Shown here in pieces: positions 41,533-53,014 of a stretch of 64,000 bases of DNA. Source of the stretch: Serinicoccus kebangsaanensis (GTDB taxonomy: Bacteria > Actinomycetota > Actinomycetes > Actinomycetales > Dermatophilaceae); the NCBI RefSeq assembly GCF_008919445.1, contig NZ_VSLG01000001.1, forward strand, positions 62,001 through 126,000. Direction: 5' to 3'. The position numbers and the translations under genes are program-made. Within the stretch, counting starts at the first letter, position 1; each line of letters starts with the position of its first letter. The notes under the pieces are model-generated. The model searched no databases, was not told where the DNA came from, and saw nothing but the letters and a program-made list of their open reading frames with translations.

Positions 41533-42500
41533 GCGGCCCTCGCGTCGTGGCGCTCGGCGGCGGGCACGGGCTGGCCGCCTCGCTCGAGGCGTTGCGCCAC
41601 CTGACCGAGGCCATCACCGCCGTGGTCACCGTGGCGGACGACGGGGGGTCGAGCGGGCGGCTCCGGCAGGAGTTCGACATCCTGCCCCCCGGCGACCTGC
41701 GCATGGCCCTGGCCGCGCTGTGCGAGGACACGGCCTGGGGGCACCAGTGGTCCTCGGTGCTGCAGCACCGGTTCGGTGGGGCGGGCGAGCTGTCCGGGCA
41801 CGCCCTCGGGAACCTGCTGATCATGGCGCTCTGGGACCTGCGCCCGCAGGAGCACGTGCGTGGGCTGGACCTGGTCGGTCGGCTGCTGAACACCCGCGGC
41901 CGGGTGCTGCCCATGGCGCTGGAGCCGCTCGAGATCGAGGCGGTCATGGAGACCGAGGACCCTGCCGCCGGCTCGCCGGGGGCCGAGCTGACCACGGTCC
42001 GCGGCCAGTCCACGGTGGCCAGCCACCCCGGCAAGGTCCGCTCCATCCGGCTGATCCCCGAGGCTCCGCAGGCGTGCCCGGAGGCGCTGGAGTCGATCAA
42101 GCTGGCGGACCTGGTCGTGCTCGGCCCCGGCTCGTGGTTCACCTCGGTGATGCCGCACCTGCTCGTCCCGGAGCTGCGGCAGGCGCTCTGCGACACCCCG
42201 GCGCGGCGCATGCTGACCCTCAACGTCAGCCTCAGCGACGACGAGGCGACCGGCTACACCCTCGCCGAGCACGTCGGCGCGCTCGCGTCCCACGCACCGG
42301 ACCTGACCTTCGACCACGTCATCGCCGACCCGAGGGTCGCCCGCTCGGCGGCGGAGCGCGCCGCCCTCGAGGCTGCGGTCGCCGAGGTCGGCGCCAGCCT
42401 GGTGCTGACCACCGTCGGGAAGCAGGGACGACCTGGTGTCCACGACACGCTGCGGCTCGCCGCGGCCTACCGCGACGTGATGACGGAGCAGGGGTTGTGA
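41529..42500 (+). CDS. yvcK: YvcK-family UDP-sugar-binding regulator (gluconeogenesis factor)
   Basis: YvcK/CuvA proteins bind UDP-GlcNAc and are needed for growth on gluconeogenic carbon sources and for normal cell shape. The 323-residue CofD-like Rossmann protein begins [14 protein letters not shown] and has [21 protein letters not shown], and [12 protein letters not shown], all family hallmarks. GTG 41529 overlaps the rapZ stop. It lies between rapZ and whiA, the usual trio. The length and start are well supported. Confidence 0.95.
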   Translation: MSGPRVVALGGGHGLAASLEALRHLTEAITAVVTVADDGGSSGRLRQEFDILPPGDLRMALAALCEDTAWGHQWSSVLQHRFGGAGELSGHALGNLLIMALWDLRPQEHVRGLDLVGRLLNTRGRVLPMALEPLEIEAVMETEDPAAGSPGAELTTVRGQSTVASHPGKVRSIRLIPEAPQACPEALESIKLADLVVLGPGSWFTSVMPHLLVPELRQALCDTPARRMLTLNVSLSDDEATGYTLAEHVGALASHAPDLTFDHVIADPRVARSAAERAALEAAVAEVGASLVLTTVGKQGRPGVHDTLRLAAAYRDVMTEQGL

Positions 42501-42576
42501 GCGGCGCACCACTACCGGAGGGTAGCCTTCCGGGGTCGTCCGGGGATCCGACCGCGGAGACCACCACCGGCCGACC

Positions 42577-42583
42577 GAGGAGG
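42577..42583 (+). promoter_or_regulatory. RBS that sets the whiA start
   Basis: GAGGAGG touches ATG 42584 with no gap but stands 9 bases before GTG 42593. This makes the GTG, which begins V-A-M-T-A-K-V-K, the better start. Confidence 0.65.
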
Positions 42584-42592
42584 ATGACTGCC

Positions 42593-43573
42593 GTGGCGAT
42601 GACCGCCAAGGTGAAGGACGAGCTCAGCCGGCTCCCCGTCAGCAGGACCTGCTGCCGCAAGGCCGAGGTGTCGACCATGCTGCGTTTCGCCGGGGGCCTG
42701 CACATCGTGGGGGGCCGGATCGTCATCGAGGCCGAGCTGGACACCGCGCAGAGCGCGCGCCGGCTGCGGACCTTCATGGCCGAGGTCTACGGCTCGAGCA
42801 GCGAGCTCGTGGTGATGAGCCCCGGCGGGCTCCGCAAGCAGACGAGGTATGTCGTCCGCGCGACGTCGGACGGGGAGTCCCTCGCCCGGCAGACCGGGCT
42901 GATCGACCACCGCGGACGTCCCGTGCGGGGTCTGCCGCCGCGCGTGGTCGGTGCCGCCGTGTGCGACGCCGAGTCGGCGTGGCGGGGCGCGTTCATCGCG
43001 CACGGCTCGATCACCGAACCGGGCCGCTCCTCGGCGCTGGAGGTCACCTGCCCGGGGCCGGAGGCGGCCCTGGCGCTGGTGGGGGCGGCGCGCCGGCTGG
43101 GCATCCAGGCCAAGGCGCGCGAGGTGCGGGGCGTCGACCGGGTGGTGATCCGGGACGGGGACGCCATCGGTGCCATGCTGACCCGGCTGGGGGCGCACGA
43201 CGCGGTCCTTGCCTGGGAGGAACGTCGGATGCGCCGTGAGGTGCGGGCGACCGCCAACCGGCTGGCCAACTTCGACGACGCCAACCTGCGGCGGTCCGCA
43301 CGGGCCGCGGTGGCGGCCGGCGCCCGGGTCGAGCGGGCGCTGGAGATCCTGGCCGAGGACGTGCCCGAGCACCTCCGGGTGGCCGGGCACCTGCGGCTCG
43401 AGCACAAGCAGGCGAGCCTGGAGGAGCTGGGCCAGCTGGCCGACCCGCCGATGACCAAGGACGCCGTCGCCGGGCGGATCCGCCGGTTGCTCGCGATGGC
43501 TGACAAGCGGGCCGAGGAGCTCGGCATCGAGGGCACCGAGGCCAACATCACCCCCGACATGCTGGAGGACTGA
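42593..43573 (+). CDS. whiA: Sporulation/cell-division transcription factor WhiA
   Basis: WhiA activates cell-division genes with WhiB in Streptomyces and is kept in non-sporulating Gram-positives. The 326-residue protein has the N-terminal [12 protein letters not shown] and the two LAGLIDADG-like half-domains (residues ~5-200; [12 protein letters not shown] is the second). The C-terminal helix-turn-helix domain (~225-315) includes [13 protein letters not shown] and [11 protein letters not shown]. The homing-endonuclease-like part lacks the catalytic acids, as in other WhiA. GTG 42593 is chosen from the Shine-Dalgarno spacing. It sits just before the glycolytic genes. Confidence 0.96.
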   Translation: MAMTAKVKDELSRLPVSRTCCRKAEVSTMLRFAGGLHIVGGRIVIEAELDTAQSARRLRTFMAEVYGSSSELVVMSPGGLRKQTRYVVRATSDGESLARQTGLIDHRGRPVRGLPPRVVGAAVCDAESAWRGAFIAHGSITEPGRSSALEVTCPGPEAALALVGAARRLGIQAKAREVRGVDRVVIRDGDAIGAMLTRLGAHDAVLAWEERRMRREVRATANRLANFDDANLRRSARAAVAAGARVERALEILAEDVPEHLRVAGHLRLEHKQASLEELGQLADPPMTKDAVAGRIRRLLAMADKRAEELGIEGTEANITPDMLED

Positions 43574-43614
43574 GTCGCGCCACGGCCGATGTGGTGCGGG
43601 CCTGCCCCGGCCGC

Positions 43615-43620
43615 TAGGTT
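43615..43620 (+). promoter_or_regulatory. gap -10 element
   Basis: TAGGTT fits TAnnnT and would give a transcript start near 43627, about 70 bases before gap. No clear -35 box is seen. Confidence 0.5.
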
Positions 43621-43643
43621 GGTGGGAGGACGACGGCGTCTGA

Positions 43644-44701
<1,058 letters not shown>

Positions 44702-44702
<1 letters not shown>

Positions 44703-45919
44703 TGCGCACGATCGATCAGCTCAGCGACGACCTCGGAGGGCTGGCCGGCCGCACCATCCTGGTGCGCAGCGACCTGAACGTCCCCCTCGACGGTCAGCAG
44801 ATCACCGACGACGGGCGGGTCCGCGCGTCGGTCCCGACCATCACCCGGCTGTCCCGTGCCGGTGCCCGGGTGGTCGTGTGCGCCCACCTGGGGCGGCCCA
44901 AGGGTGCCCCCGAGGAGCGGTACTCCCTCGCGCCGGTCGCGGCCCGGCTGGACGAGCTGCTGGACGACGACATCGACGTGTCCTTCGTGGAGGAGACGGT
45001 CGGGGACCGGGCCGCCTCCGCGGTCGAGGCGCTGGACGACGGTGCCGTCCTGGTGCTGGAGAACCTGCGCTTCAACGCCGGTGAGACCGCGAAGACCGAC
45101 GAGGAGCGCGCCGACTTCGCCCAGGCGCTGGCCGCGCTGGCCGACGGCTTCGTCTCCGACGGGTTCGGCGTCGTGCACCGCGCCCAGGCGTCCGTCTACG
45201 ACGTCGCCCAGCTGCTGCCGCACGCGGCCGGGGGCCTCGTCGCCGACGAGGTCGAGGTGATGCGCGCGCTGCGGGAGGACCCGGCGCGGCCGTATGCCGT
45301 GATCCTGGGCGGTGCGAAGGTGAGCGACAAGCTCGGCGTCATCGAGTCGCTGATCTCGGTGGCGGACCGGCTGCTCATCGGCGGCGGGATGGTCTTCACC
45401 TTCCTGCGTGCGCAGGGGCACGAGGTCGGCACCAGCCTGCTGGAGGAGGAGCAGGTGGAGACGGTCAAGGGCTACCTCGACACCGCCGCCGAACGTGGCG
45501 TGGAGATCGTGCTGCCCACCGACGTCGTCGTGGCAGACGCCTTCTCCGCGGACGCCCCGCACTCGGTGGTCGCGGCCGACGCGATGCCGTCGGACCGGAT
45601 GGGTCTGGACATCGGGCCGGAGTCGGAGCGCCTCTTCGCCGAGAAGCTCGCCGACGCCCGGACCGTCTTCTGGAACGGCCCGATGGGTGCCTTCGAGATG
45701 GAGCCCTTCGCGTCCGGCACCCGTGCCGTCGCGGAGGCCCTCGCCGGTCGTACCGCAGCCGGTGCCCTCACCGTCGTGGGCGGAGGCGACTCGGCCGCGG
45801 CGGTGCGCGAGTTCGGGCACACGGACGAGGACTTCAGCCACATCTCCACCGGTGGTGGGGCCAGTCTGGAGTATCTCGAGGGCAAGGACCTTCCCGGACT
45901 CTCGGTGCTGGAGGACTGA
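44702..45919 (+). CDS. pgk: Phosphoglycerate kinase
   Basis: PGK makes ATP and 3-phosphoglycerate from 1,3-bisphosphoglycerate. The 405-residue two-domain protein has [36 protein letters not shown], and the nucleotide-binding GGGDSAAAV near the C terminus. The start shares one base with the gap stop (TGATG), and the tpiA start overlaps this stop the same way. No promoter is visible inside the cluster. Confidence 0.98.
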
Positions 45920-46731
45920 TGGGCGACACGCAAGCCCCCCCGCGCACGCCGTTGATGGCGGGCAACTGGAAGATGAACCTGGACCACCTGCAGGCCACGC
46001 ACCTGGTGCAGAAGCTGGACTGGACCCTGCGGGACGGCAAGCACGACCACGCGGCCGTCGAGGTCGTCGTGCTGCCGCCGTTCACCGACCTGCGCTCGGT
46101 CCAGACCCTGGTCCAGGGGGACCGGCTGGCGCTGCGCTACGGCGGTCAGGACCTGAGCCCGCACGACGAGGGCGCCTACACCGGGGACATCTCCGGGTCC
46201 TTCCTCGCCAAGCTGGGCTGCAGCTACGTGGTCGTCGGGCACAGCGAGCGTCGGGAGGGGCACGAGGAGTCCGACGAGCTGGTCGGCGCCAAGGTGCGGG
46301 CCGCGCTGCGCCACGACCTGACGCCGATCCTCTGCGTCGGGGAGCCGCTGCAGGTGCGCCAGGACGGCACGCACGTGGAGCACGTCGTGACGCAGCTGCG
46401 GGGGGCGCTGGACGGGCTCGACGCCGACCAGGTGGGCCGGGTCGTGGTGGCCTACGAGCCGGTCTGGGCCATCGGGACCGGGGAGGTCGCGACACCCGAC
46501 GACGCGCAGGAGGTGTGCGCGGCCATCCGTGCCGAGGTGGCCGAGGTGGTGGGTGCCGAGGTCGCCGGCGCGCTGCGGGTGCTCTACGGCGGATCGGTCA
46601 AGCCCGGCAACGTCGCCGAGATCATGCACCGCCCCGACGTGGACGGCGCGCTGGTCGGCGGTGCCTCGCTGTCGGTCGACGACTTCGCCTCGATCTGCCG
46701 CTACCAGCAGCACGCCGGCGCCACCGGCTGA
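45919..46731 (+). CDS. tpiA: Triose-phosphate isomerase
   Basis: TIM interconverts dihydroxyacetone phosphate and glyceraldehyde-3-phosphate. The 270-residue barrel has the substrate Lys in AGNWKMN, catalytic His in VVGHSERR, catalytic Glu in [11 protein letters not shown], and phosphate loop GGSVKPGN. The first 12 residues ([12 protein letters not shown]) extend past the usual start; an internal ATG at codon 13 is possible, but the TGATG coupling with pgk favours 45919. Confidence 0.98.
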   Translation: MGDTQAPPRTPLMAGNWKMNLDHLQATHLVQKLDWTLRDGKHDHAAVEVVVLPPFTDLRSVQTLVQGDRLALRYGGQDLSPHDEGAYTGDISGSFLAKLGCSYVVVGHSERREGHEESDELVGAKVRAALRHDLTPILCVGEPLQVRQDGTHVEHVVTQLRGALDGLDADQVGRVVVAYEPVWAIGTGEVATPDDAQEVCAAIRAEVAEVVGAEVAGALRVLYGGSVKPGNVAEIMHRPDVDGALVGGASLSVDDFASICRYQQHAGATG

Positions 46732-46763
46732 GGCGCGGTTCGGCCAGCCGGCACCCCGTCGGT

Positions 46764-46769
46764 TAGGCT
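46764..46769 (+). promoter_or_regulatory. secG -10 element
   Basis: TAGGCT lies 78 bases before the secG start, implying a leader of about 70 bases and separate transcription from tpiA. Confidence 0.55.
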
Positions 46770-46847
46770 GTCTGGTGCTCCGGGGCCAGGTGCTCCTCGG
46801 TCCCCGGGCATCAGACATCCGCTCTCCCGACGACGAGGTGTGCCCAC

Positions 46848-47090
46848 GTGGAGTACGTCCGCTGGTTCCTGGACGCCCTGCTGGTGATCACCAGCTGCTT
46901 CCTGGTGCTGCTCATCCTGATGCACAAGGGCCGCGGTGGAGGCATGTCGGACATGTTCGGCGGAGGCATGAGCAGCAGCCTCGGCGGCAGCTCGGTGGCC
47001 GAGCGCAACCTCAACCGGATCACCGTCGCGATGGCCCTGGTCTGGGTGTCGGTCATCGTCGGGCTGGGCGTGCTCGTCCGTTTCAGCTGA
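46848..47090 (+). CDS. secG: Preprotein translocase subunit SecG
   Basis: SecG is the small accessory subunit of the SecYEG export channel. The 80-residue protein has two membrane helices (residues ~5-25 and ~58-78) around a Gly/Ser/Met-rich cytoplasmic loop that includes GGGMSDMFGGGM, typical of the family. GTG 46848 follows CGAGGTGTG. It sits after tpiA, as in most actinobacteria. Confidence 0.95.
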   Translation: MEYVRWFLDALLVITSCFLVLLILMHKGRGGGMSDMFGGGMSSSLGGSSVAERNLNRITVAMALVWVSVIVGLGVLVRFS

Positions 47091-47100
47091 CCCGCGGCCC

Positions 47101-47122
47101 TCACCCCTGCGGGGGAGGGTGA
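47101..47122 (+). terminator. Weak hairpin after secG
   Basis: TCACCC (47101-47106) can pair with GGGTGA (47117-47122); an alternative inner CCCC/GGGG pairing is also possible. It is a modest candidate for separating secG from rbpA. Confidence 0.35.
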
Positions 47123-47136
47123 CACCGGAGCAGGGG

Positions 47137-47142
47137 TACCCT
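47137..47142 (+). promoter_or_regulatory. rbpA -10 element
   Basis: TACCCT fits TAnnnT and would start transcription about 32 bases before the rbpA ATG. Confidence 0.4.
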
Positions 47143-47180
47143 TGGCCCTGTCCGCTCCCCGCGACGCGAAACGAGGCACC

Positions 47181-47540
47181 ATGGTCAACACGAACGCCAT
47201 CCGCGGCTCCCGGGTGGGCTCCGGTCCCATGGGGGAGAGCGAGCGTGGTGATGCCGCCCCCCGCGTGCGGGTGAGCTTCTGGTGCGCGAACGGCCACGAG
47301 ACACGGCCCAGCTTCGCCCAGGACGGCGAGGTCGAGGTGCCGGACACCTGGGACTGCCCGCGGTGCGGGCTGCCCGCCGGCCAGGACCGCGCTGCCCCTC
47401 CGGAGGCTCCCAGGACCGAGCCGTACAAGACCCACCTGGCCTACGTGAAGGAACGTCGCAGCGACTCCGACGGTGCCGCGCTGCTGGACGAGGCGCTGGA
47501 CCGGATGCGCGCCCGCGGGGTGGGCGGAGGGTCCCGCTAG
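47181..47540 (+). CDS. rbpA: RNA polymerase-binding protein RbpA
   Basis: RbpA is an actinobacterial general transcription factor that binds RNA polymerase with the primary sigma factor and stabilises open promoters. The 119-residue protein has an N-terminal tail, a zinc-type core with FWCANGHE and DCPRCG (near residues 34 and 57), and the C-terminal sigma-interaction helix region KTHLAYVKERRS. ATG 47181 is preceded by GAGG; the frame is open 13 codons further up but without conservation. Its dependence on TAnnnT -10 promoters matches those seen across this window. The gene ends 4 bases from the convergent opcA. Confidence 0.93.
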   Translation: MVNTNAIRGSRVGSGPMGESERGDAAPRVRVSFWCANGHETRPSFAQDGEVEVPDTWDCPRCGLPAGQDRAAPPEAPRTEPYKTHLAYVKERRSDSDGAALLDEALDRMRARGVGGGSR

Positions 47541-47544
47541 GCAG

Positions 47545-48666
47545 TCACCCGTCCGTGCGGGAGAGCTCCTCCAGCCCTTCCTGGACGGCGTCCTCGACGG
47601 CCTCGCTGCTGGACGAGTCCGGTGGTGGGTCGACCTTCGTCAACGTCCGTCCGCCGACGTCGGCCCTGTGGGAGCCGTCGACGTCCGCCGGGCCGGCAGG
47701 GGAGGTCCCTGCCCGGGCGGCCGCTGAGCGGGTCCCGCCACGCTTCACCTGCGCCAGCCCGGTGCACAGCGACCGGGCATACACCTCGTCCGCGTCCAGG
47801 CGGCGCAGCTCCGCCGTCAGCGCGCCGGGGGCGGTGGGGGTGTGCAGCGCCACCAGGCGTGGGCTGCTCCCCACGACGGACAGGGTGGCGGTGTCGCCGG
47901 AGGCGTCCATCCGCACCAGATCCACCGGCCCGGAGGCCCGCACCAGCCGGACGCTCTGGACCCCGGACCCGACGGGAGTGCGCACCCGCTCCACGGGACA
48001 CCGCAGGGACGAGGCGAGCCAGCCCGCGAGCAGGTCGCAGCTGGGGGACTCCGGCTCCCCGGCCACCACGGCGCGGTCCACCGTCTCGAACGGTTCGCTC
48101 TCCAGCGACGCGGCGAGCAGGGCCCGCCACCGGGTGATCCGGGTCCAGGCGAGATCGGTGTCCCCGGGCTGGTAGTGCTTGGCCCGGCGCCGCAGCCGGG
48201 TCGCGGCACCCGCCCCCTGGGGGGCCGCCGCGTCGGTGATGCGCCGGTGCGCCATCTGCCCCAGTGCGGAGCCGGCGACGTCGGCGGGTGCCTTCCCGGG
48301 CCACCAGGCGACGACCGGGGAGTCGGGCAGCAGCAGCGGGGTGACCACCGAGCTCCCGTGCCGGGTCAGGTCGCCGTAGAGTCGGAGCACGACGATCTCG
48401 GAGGCACCGGCGTCGCCGCCCACCCGGATCTGGGCATCCAGACGGCCACGGCCGCGCGCGTTGGCGCTCACCACCACGAGGATGCGCGCGGGGTGCTGCC
48501 GGGTGGCCTCGCTGGCCACCTCCACCGCCTCGTCGGCGAGCTCCTCGTCGACGACGACGAGGAGGGTGAGCACCCGCCCCATCGCCATCGCCCCGACCTG
48601 GTTGCGCAGCCGGACGAGGTTCTTGGCCACGTCCGCGGCGCTCGAGCTGGGCAGGTCCACGATCAC
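47545..48666 (-). CDS. opcA: Glucose-6-phosphate dehydrogenase assembly protein OpcA
   Basis: OpcA is needed for activity of G6P dehydrogenase in actinobacteria and cyanobacteria and probably acts as an assembly factor or allosteric partner. The 373-residue protein starts VIVDLPSSS and has the family-typical VTPLLLPDSPVVAWWPG (near residue 125). The last ~50 residues are a low-complexity acidic tail. The GTG at 48666 overlaps the zwf stop (GTGA); an upstream in-frame start is open but buried in zwf. A pgl gene normally follows and is absent here. The gene ends 4 bases from rbpA on the other strand. Confidence 0.95.
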   Translation of the reverse strand: MIVDLPSSSAADVAKNLVRLRNQVGAMAMGRVLTLLVVVDEELADEAVEVASEATRQHPARILVVVSANARGRGRLDAQIRVGGDAGASEIVVLRLYGDLTRHGSSVVTPLLLPDSPVVAWWPGKAPADVAGSALGQMAHRRITDAAAPQGAGAATRLRRRAKHYQPGDTDLAWTRITRWRALLAASLESEPFETVDRAVVAGEPESPSCDLLAGWLASSLRCPVERVRTPVGSGVQSVRLVRASGPVDLVRMDASGDTATLSVVGSSPRLVALHTPTAPGALTAELRRLDADEVYARSLCTGLAQVKRGGTRSAAARAGTSPAGPADVDGSHRADVGGRTLTKVDPPPDSSSSEAVEDAVQEGLEELSRTDG

Positions 48667-50216
48667 GGCAGCCTCCACTCCCGGCCGTCCCGGCGCATCA
48701 TCTCGTCCGAGCCGCTCGGACCCCACGTCCCGGCGGGGTAGTCCTCTGGTGCGGAGGGGCTGCTGGCCCAGTGCTCGATGACGGGGTCCAGGATCCGCCA
48801 GGACTGCTCGACCTCCTCGTGCCGGGGGAAGAGCGGCGGCTCACCCAGGAGCACGTCGAGGATGAGCCGCTCGTACGCCTCGGGACTGGACTCGGTGAAC
48901 GACGAGCCGTAGCCGAAGTCCATCGACACGTCACGGACCTCCATCTGGCTCCCGGGGACCTTGGAGCCGAACCGCATGGTCATCCCCTCGTCCGGCTGCA
49001 CCCGGATGACGATCGCGTTGGCCCCGAGCTCCTCGGTGGCGGTGGACGTGAAGGGCAGGTGCGGCGCACGACGGAAGACGACAGCGATCTCGGTCACCCG
49101 CTTGCCGAGCCGCTTGCCCGTCCTGAGGTAGAACGGGACCCCGGCCCACCGGCGGGTGCGCACGTCCACCTTGAGGGCGGCATAGGTCTCCGTGTGGTTG
49201 TCCGGGTCGACACCGTCCTCCTCCAGGTAGCCGCCGACCTTGTCGGTCCCCTGCCAGCCCGCGGCATACCGTCCGCGCGCGGTCGCCTCGTCGAGGTCGT
49301 CCGGCAGGCTGACGGCGGCCAGCACCTTCTCCTTCTCCGCCCGCACGGCGTCGGCGGTGAAGGCGACCGGCTCCTCCATGGCGGTGAGGGCGAGCAGCTG
49401 CAGCAGGTGGTTCTGGATGACGTCGCGGGCGGCGCCGACCTCGTCGTAGTAGCCCGCGCGCCCACCGATGCCGATGTCCTCGGCCATGGTGATCTGGACG
49501 TGGTCCACGTAGTTGGCGTTCCAGACCGGCTCGAAGAGCTGGTTGGCGAAGCGCAGCGCCAGGATGTTCTGGACCGTCTCCTTGCCGAGGTAGTGGTCGA
49601 TGCGGAAGACCGAGTCGGCGGGGAAGACGCCCTCGACGATCTCGTTGAGCTCCTGGGCGCTGCTCAGGTCGTGGCCGAAGGGCTTCTCGATCACCACCCG
49701 CCGCCAGGTGCCCGGTCGCGGGTCGGACAGGCCGGACTCCTGGAGCCGGGTGCAGACGTCGGCGAACCAGGACGGTGGGATGGACAGGTAGAACGCGTGG
49801 TTGCCACCGGTCCCGCGCTCCTCGTCCAGCTCGCGCACGGTGCGGGCCAGCAGCTCGAAGGCGTCCGGGTCGTCGAAGGCGCCCGGCACGAAGCGGAAGC
49901 CCTCGGCGAGCGAGCGCCACACCTCTTCCCGGAACTCGGTGCGTGCGTGCTCCCGGACCGAGTCGTAGACGACCTTGGCGAAGTCCTGGTCGGCCCAGTC
50001 CCGCCGGGCGAAGCCGACCAGCGAGAAGCCCGGGGGCAGCAGGCCCCGGCTGGCCAGGTCGTAGATCGCCGGCATGAGCTTCTTGCGGGCGAGGTCTCCG
50101 GTGACGCCGAACATCACCAGGCTGCACGGACCGGCGATGCGCGGCAGGCGCTTGTCGTCCGGATCGCGGAGCGGGTTGGTGTCGGCGGTGACAGGTGCGG
50201 GCGCGGAGCCGCTCAC
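48663..50216 (-). CDS. zwf: Glucose-6-phosphate 1-dehydrogenase
   Basis: G6PDH oxidises glucose-6-phosphate to 6-phosphogluconolactone with NADP+, the entry to the oxidative pentose phosphate pathway. The 517-residue protein has the dinucleotide site GVTGDLARKKL (near residue 38), the substrate motif RIDHYLGKETVQN (~205) and EKPFGHD. GTG 50216 overlaps the pgi stop by 4 bases, and opcA overlaps its own stop, so the set is tightly coupled. Length is normal. Confidence 0.98.
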   Translation of the reverse strand: MSGSAPAPVTADTNPLRDPDDKRLPRIAGPCSLVMFGVTGDLARKKLMPAIYDLASRGLLPPGFSLVGFARRDWADQDFAKVVYDSVREHARTEFREEVWRSLAEGFRFVPGAFDDPDAFELLARTVRELDEERGTGGNHAFYLSIPPSWFADVCTRLQESGLSDPRPGTWRRVVIEKPFGHDLSSAQELNEIVEGVFPADSVFRIDHYLGKETVQNILALRFANQLFEPVWNANYVDHVQITMAEDIGIGGRAGYYDEVGAARDVIQNHLLQLLALTAMEEPVAFTADAVRAEKEKVLAAVSLPDDLDEATARGRYAAGWQGTDKVGGYLEEDGVDPDNHTETYAALKVDVRTRRWAGVPFYLRTGKRLGKRVTEIAVVFRRAPHLPFTSTATEELGANAIVIRVQPDEGMTMRFGSKVPGSQMEVRDVSMDFGYGSSFTESSPEAYERLILDVLLGEPPLFPRHEEVEQSWRILDPVIEHWASSPSAPEDYPAGTWGPSGSDEMMRRDGREWRLP

Positions 50217-51847
50217 AGGGCCCTACGCAGCTGGGTCAGTCCCTGTCCCTGGTCGGTGAGGTGCAGCCGGAGCACGGGCCTGCCGTGCTCGGCGAGCACC
50301 GCCGCGTCGCCGGCCGCCTGCGCGGCGATGAAGCCGCCGAAGGTGAAGTCCTTGCCCGGCACCGGCAGGTCCTCCTTCGGCGACCCGGTCACCTGCAGGT
50401 AGACACCCTGGGGCGGGCCGCCCTTGTGGTACTGCCCGGTGGAGTGCAGGAACCGGGGACCCCAGCCGAAGGTCACCGGCCGGCCGGTGCGCTCGACCAG
50501 AGCGGCCTGCACCTCGGCCAGGTCGGCGTGCTCGAGCCGGTCCAGGTAGACCATCACCGCGAGGTATCCGCGGCCGGGGTCCAGCTGGTCCAGCAGCGCG
50601 GTCACGGCGTCGTCCAGGCTCTGGGCCGACGCGGGGAGCCAGTCACCGCCACCGGTGCGGACCTCGACGGCACCGTCGGCCAGCGCCGGCTCGCCGGCGG
50701 TGTCGGCCCCGCCTTCCATGATCTCTCGGGCCGCCTTCTTGGCGCTCTCGACGTCGGGCTGGTCGAAGGGGTTGATCCCCAGCAGCCGGCCGGCCACGGC
50801 GGTGGCCACCTCCCAGAGCAGCAGCTGTGCGCCGAGGGAGCCGGAGACCTCGACGACGGAGTCGCCCGGGACCGACCCCGACGTGCCCGCGCCGCCGTCC
50901 TCGTCCTCGGGCGCGAGGACGACCACGGTGCAGTCCGAGGGGTCGGTGAGACCGTGCGTCGGGGAGTCCCCGGTCGGTGCGACCACCGGCAGCACACCGG
51001 TGCCCTCCTTGCCGGTCGACTCGGCGATGAGCTGCTCGGCCCAGTCGGCCAGCCCGACGATGCCGGAGCCGGCGTCGGTGAAGAGCAGCTTGTCGCGCAG
51101 CGGCTCGGTGCCCGCCAGGGCGGCACCCAGCCGCAGCCCCGGGTTCGCCTCGTCGTCCTCGGCCAGCAGGTCGGCGACCTCCTCCGCCTCGTCGAGCAGT
51201 GCTGCGACGTCGACGCCGGCCAGCCCCGAGGGGACGAGTCCGAAGGCGGTGAGTGCGGAGTACCGACCACCCACGTCCGGGTCGGCGTTGACCACGCGAT
51301 ACCCGTCGGCCCGGGACTGCTCGTCCAGCGGGCTGCCCGGGTCGGTGACGATGACGATCCGCTCCGTGGGGTCGATGCCGGCCTCGGTGAACGCGTGCAC
51401 GAAGGCGCGCCGCTGGCTGTCGGTCTCCAGGGTCGACCCGGACTTGGAGGAGACCACGACGGCGGTGCGCTCCAGGCCCTCCGCGAGCGCGGCCCGCACC
51501 ATGTCCGGGTCGGAGCTGTCCAGCACGACCAGCGGCCTGCCGGCGGTGCCGGTGATCACCTCCGGCGCCAGCGAGGACCCGCCCATGCCGCACAGCACGA
51601 TGCGGTCCACGCCGCGTTCCCGCAGCTCCTCCGACAACGCCTCGACCTCGCCCACCAACGGGCGGGAGCTGCGGGGCAGGCCCACCCAGGAGAGCCGGAT
51701 CGAGGCCTCGGCCTCGGCGTCCGGGCCCCACAGGGTCGCGTCCTGGGCGAAGAGCCGCGACGCCACCGCGTCCGAGACGAGGGAGCCCAGGTGGTGCTCG
51801 ACGGCGTCCGCGGCGGCTCCCAGCGCCTGGACGGCGAGCGTGCTCAT
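50213..51847 (-). CDS. pgi: Glucose-6-phosphate isomerase
   Basis: PGI interconverts glucose-6-phosphate and fructose-6-phosphate and links glycolysis to the pentose phosphate genes around it. The 544-residue protein has SIS-type sugar-phosphate motifs: [12 protein letters not shown] (near residue 89), [11 protein letters not shown] (~130) and, late, [16 protein letters not shown]. It belongs to the actinobacterial PGI group with a long C-terminal part. ATG 51847 overlaps the tal stop (ATGA). Order and overlaps suggest one transcript from tkt to opcA. Confidence 0.95.
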   Translation of the reverse strand: MSTLAVQALGAAADAVEHHLGSLVSDAVASRLFAQDATLWGPDAEAEASIRLSWVGLPRSSRPLVGEVEALSEELRERGVDRIVLCGMGGSSLAPEVITGTAGRPLVVLDSSDPDMVRAALAEGLERTAVVVSSKSGSTLETDSQRRAFVHAFTEAGIDPTERIVIVTDPGSPLDEQSRADGYRVVNADPDVGGRYSALTAFGLVPSGLAGVDVAALLDEAEEVADLLAEDDEANPGLRLGAALAGTEPLRDKLLFTDAGSGIVGLADWAEQLIAESTGKEGTGVLPVVAPTGDSPTHGLTDPSDCTVVVLAPEDEDGGAGTSGSVPGDSVVEVSGSLGAQLLLWEVATAVAGRLLGINPFDQPDVESAKKAAREIMEGGADTAGEPALADGAVEVRTGGGDWLPASAQSLDDAVTALLDQLDPGRGYLAVMVYLDRLEHADLAEVQAALVERTGRPVTFGWGPRFLHSTGQYHKGGPPQGVYLQVTGSPKEDLPVPGKDFTFGGFIAAQAAGDAAVLAEHGRPVLRLHLTDQGQGLTQLRRAL

Positions 51848-52968
51848 CGGGACCCTGCCTTGTCCAGCTCGTCCTGGACGGTGCCCAGGAGCTCGTTCCA
51901 GGAGGCCTCGAACTTGTCGACGCCCTCGGTCTCGAGCTGGTCCACGACGTCGGCGTAGGAGACACCCACCCGCTCCAGGTCGTCCAGGACCTGCTGCGCC
52001 TGGGCATACCCCCCGGTGATGGTGTCGCCCTGCAGCTCGGCGTGGTCGACGGTGGCCTCCAGCGTCTTGGCGGGCATGGTGTTGACCGTGTGCGGCGCGA
52101 CCAGTCCGGTGACGTACATGGTGTCGGAGTAGTCCGGGTTCTTCACCCCGGTGGAGGCCCACAGCGGACGCTGCAGCGTGGCCCCGTCGTCGGCGAGGTT
52201 CTGCCACCGCGGGGTGCCGAAGACCTCCTCGAAGGCCTGGTAGGCCAGGCGGGCGTTGGCGAGTCCCGCCTCGCCCCGCAGGGCCATCGCCTCCTCGGTG
52301 CCGATCTTCTCCAGGCGGGAGTCGATCTCGGAGTCCACCCGGGAGACGAAGAAGCTGGCCACCGAGCGGATCGAGGACAGGTCCTGGCCCCGCTCGCGGG
52401 CCTGCTCCAGACCGGTGAGGTAGGCATTCATCACCCCGCGGTAGCGGTCCAGCGAGAAGATCAGGGTGACGTTGACGCTGATCCCCTCGGCAAGCACCTG
52501 GGAGATGGCGGGCAGACCCTCGACCGTGGCCGGGATCTTGATGAACAGGTTCGGGCGGTCGACCTCGGCCCAGAGCTGCTTCGCGACCTCGACGGTGGCC
52601 GCCGTGTCGTTCGCCAGCCGCGGGTCCACCTCGATCGAGACCCGGCCGTCCTCGCCGTCGGTGCGGTCGTAGACGGGGCGCAGGACGTCGCAGGCGTTCC
52701 GCACGTCCTGCGTCGTCAGCGCGAACACCGCGGCGTCGACGTCGGCGCCGTCGGCGGCCAGCGCGGCCACCTGGTCGCCGTACGAGTCGCCCTCGGCGAG
52801 CGCGGCGGCGAAGATCGTCGGGTTGGTGGTGATCCCCAGCACCCCGCGGTCGACGTATGCCTGCAGCTCGCCGTCGGCGATCATCGGTCGGTTGAGGTCG
52901 TCCAGCCAGACCGAGACGCCGGCGTCGTCCAGGTCGTGGAGGGTGGTGCGCGTGCTGTCGGTGCTCAT
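51844..52968 (-). CDS. tal: Transaldolase
   Basis: Transaldolase moves a three-carbon ketol unit between sugar phosphates in the non-oxidative pentose phosphate pathway. The 374-residue barrel has [17 protein letters not shown], the Schiff-base Lys in NLFIKIPAT (near residue 142) and [11 protein letters not shown], which mark the longer actinobacterial-type enzyme. ATG 52968 has GAGGAG seven bases upstream. It lies 46 bases after tkt and overlaps pgi. Confidence 0.97.
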   Translation of the reverse strand: MSTDSTRTTLHDLDDAGVSVWLDDLNRPMIADGELQAYVDRGVLGITTNPTIFAAALAEGDSYGDQVAALAADGADVDAAVFALTTQDVRNACDVLRPVYDRTDGEDGRVSIEVDPRLANDTAATVEVAKQLWAEVDRPNLFIKIPATVEGLPAISQVLAEGISVNVTLIFSLDRYRGVMNAYLTGLEQARERGQDLSSIRSVASFFVSRVDSEIDSRLEKIGTEEAMALRGEAGLANARLAYQAFEEVFGTPRWQNLADDGATLQRPLWASTGVKNPDYSDTMYVTGLVAPHTVNTMPAKTLEATVDHAELQGDTITGGYAQAQQVLDDLERVGVSYADVVDQLETEGVDKFEASWNELLGTVQDELDKAGSR

Positions 52969-53014
52969 GCTGATCTCCTCGATGACGTGGGTGTGGGGGA
53001 ACGTGCGCTGCGGC

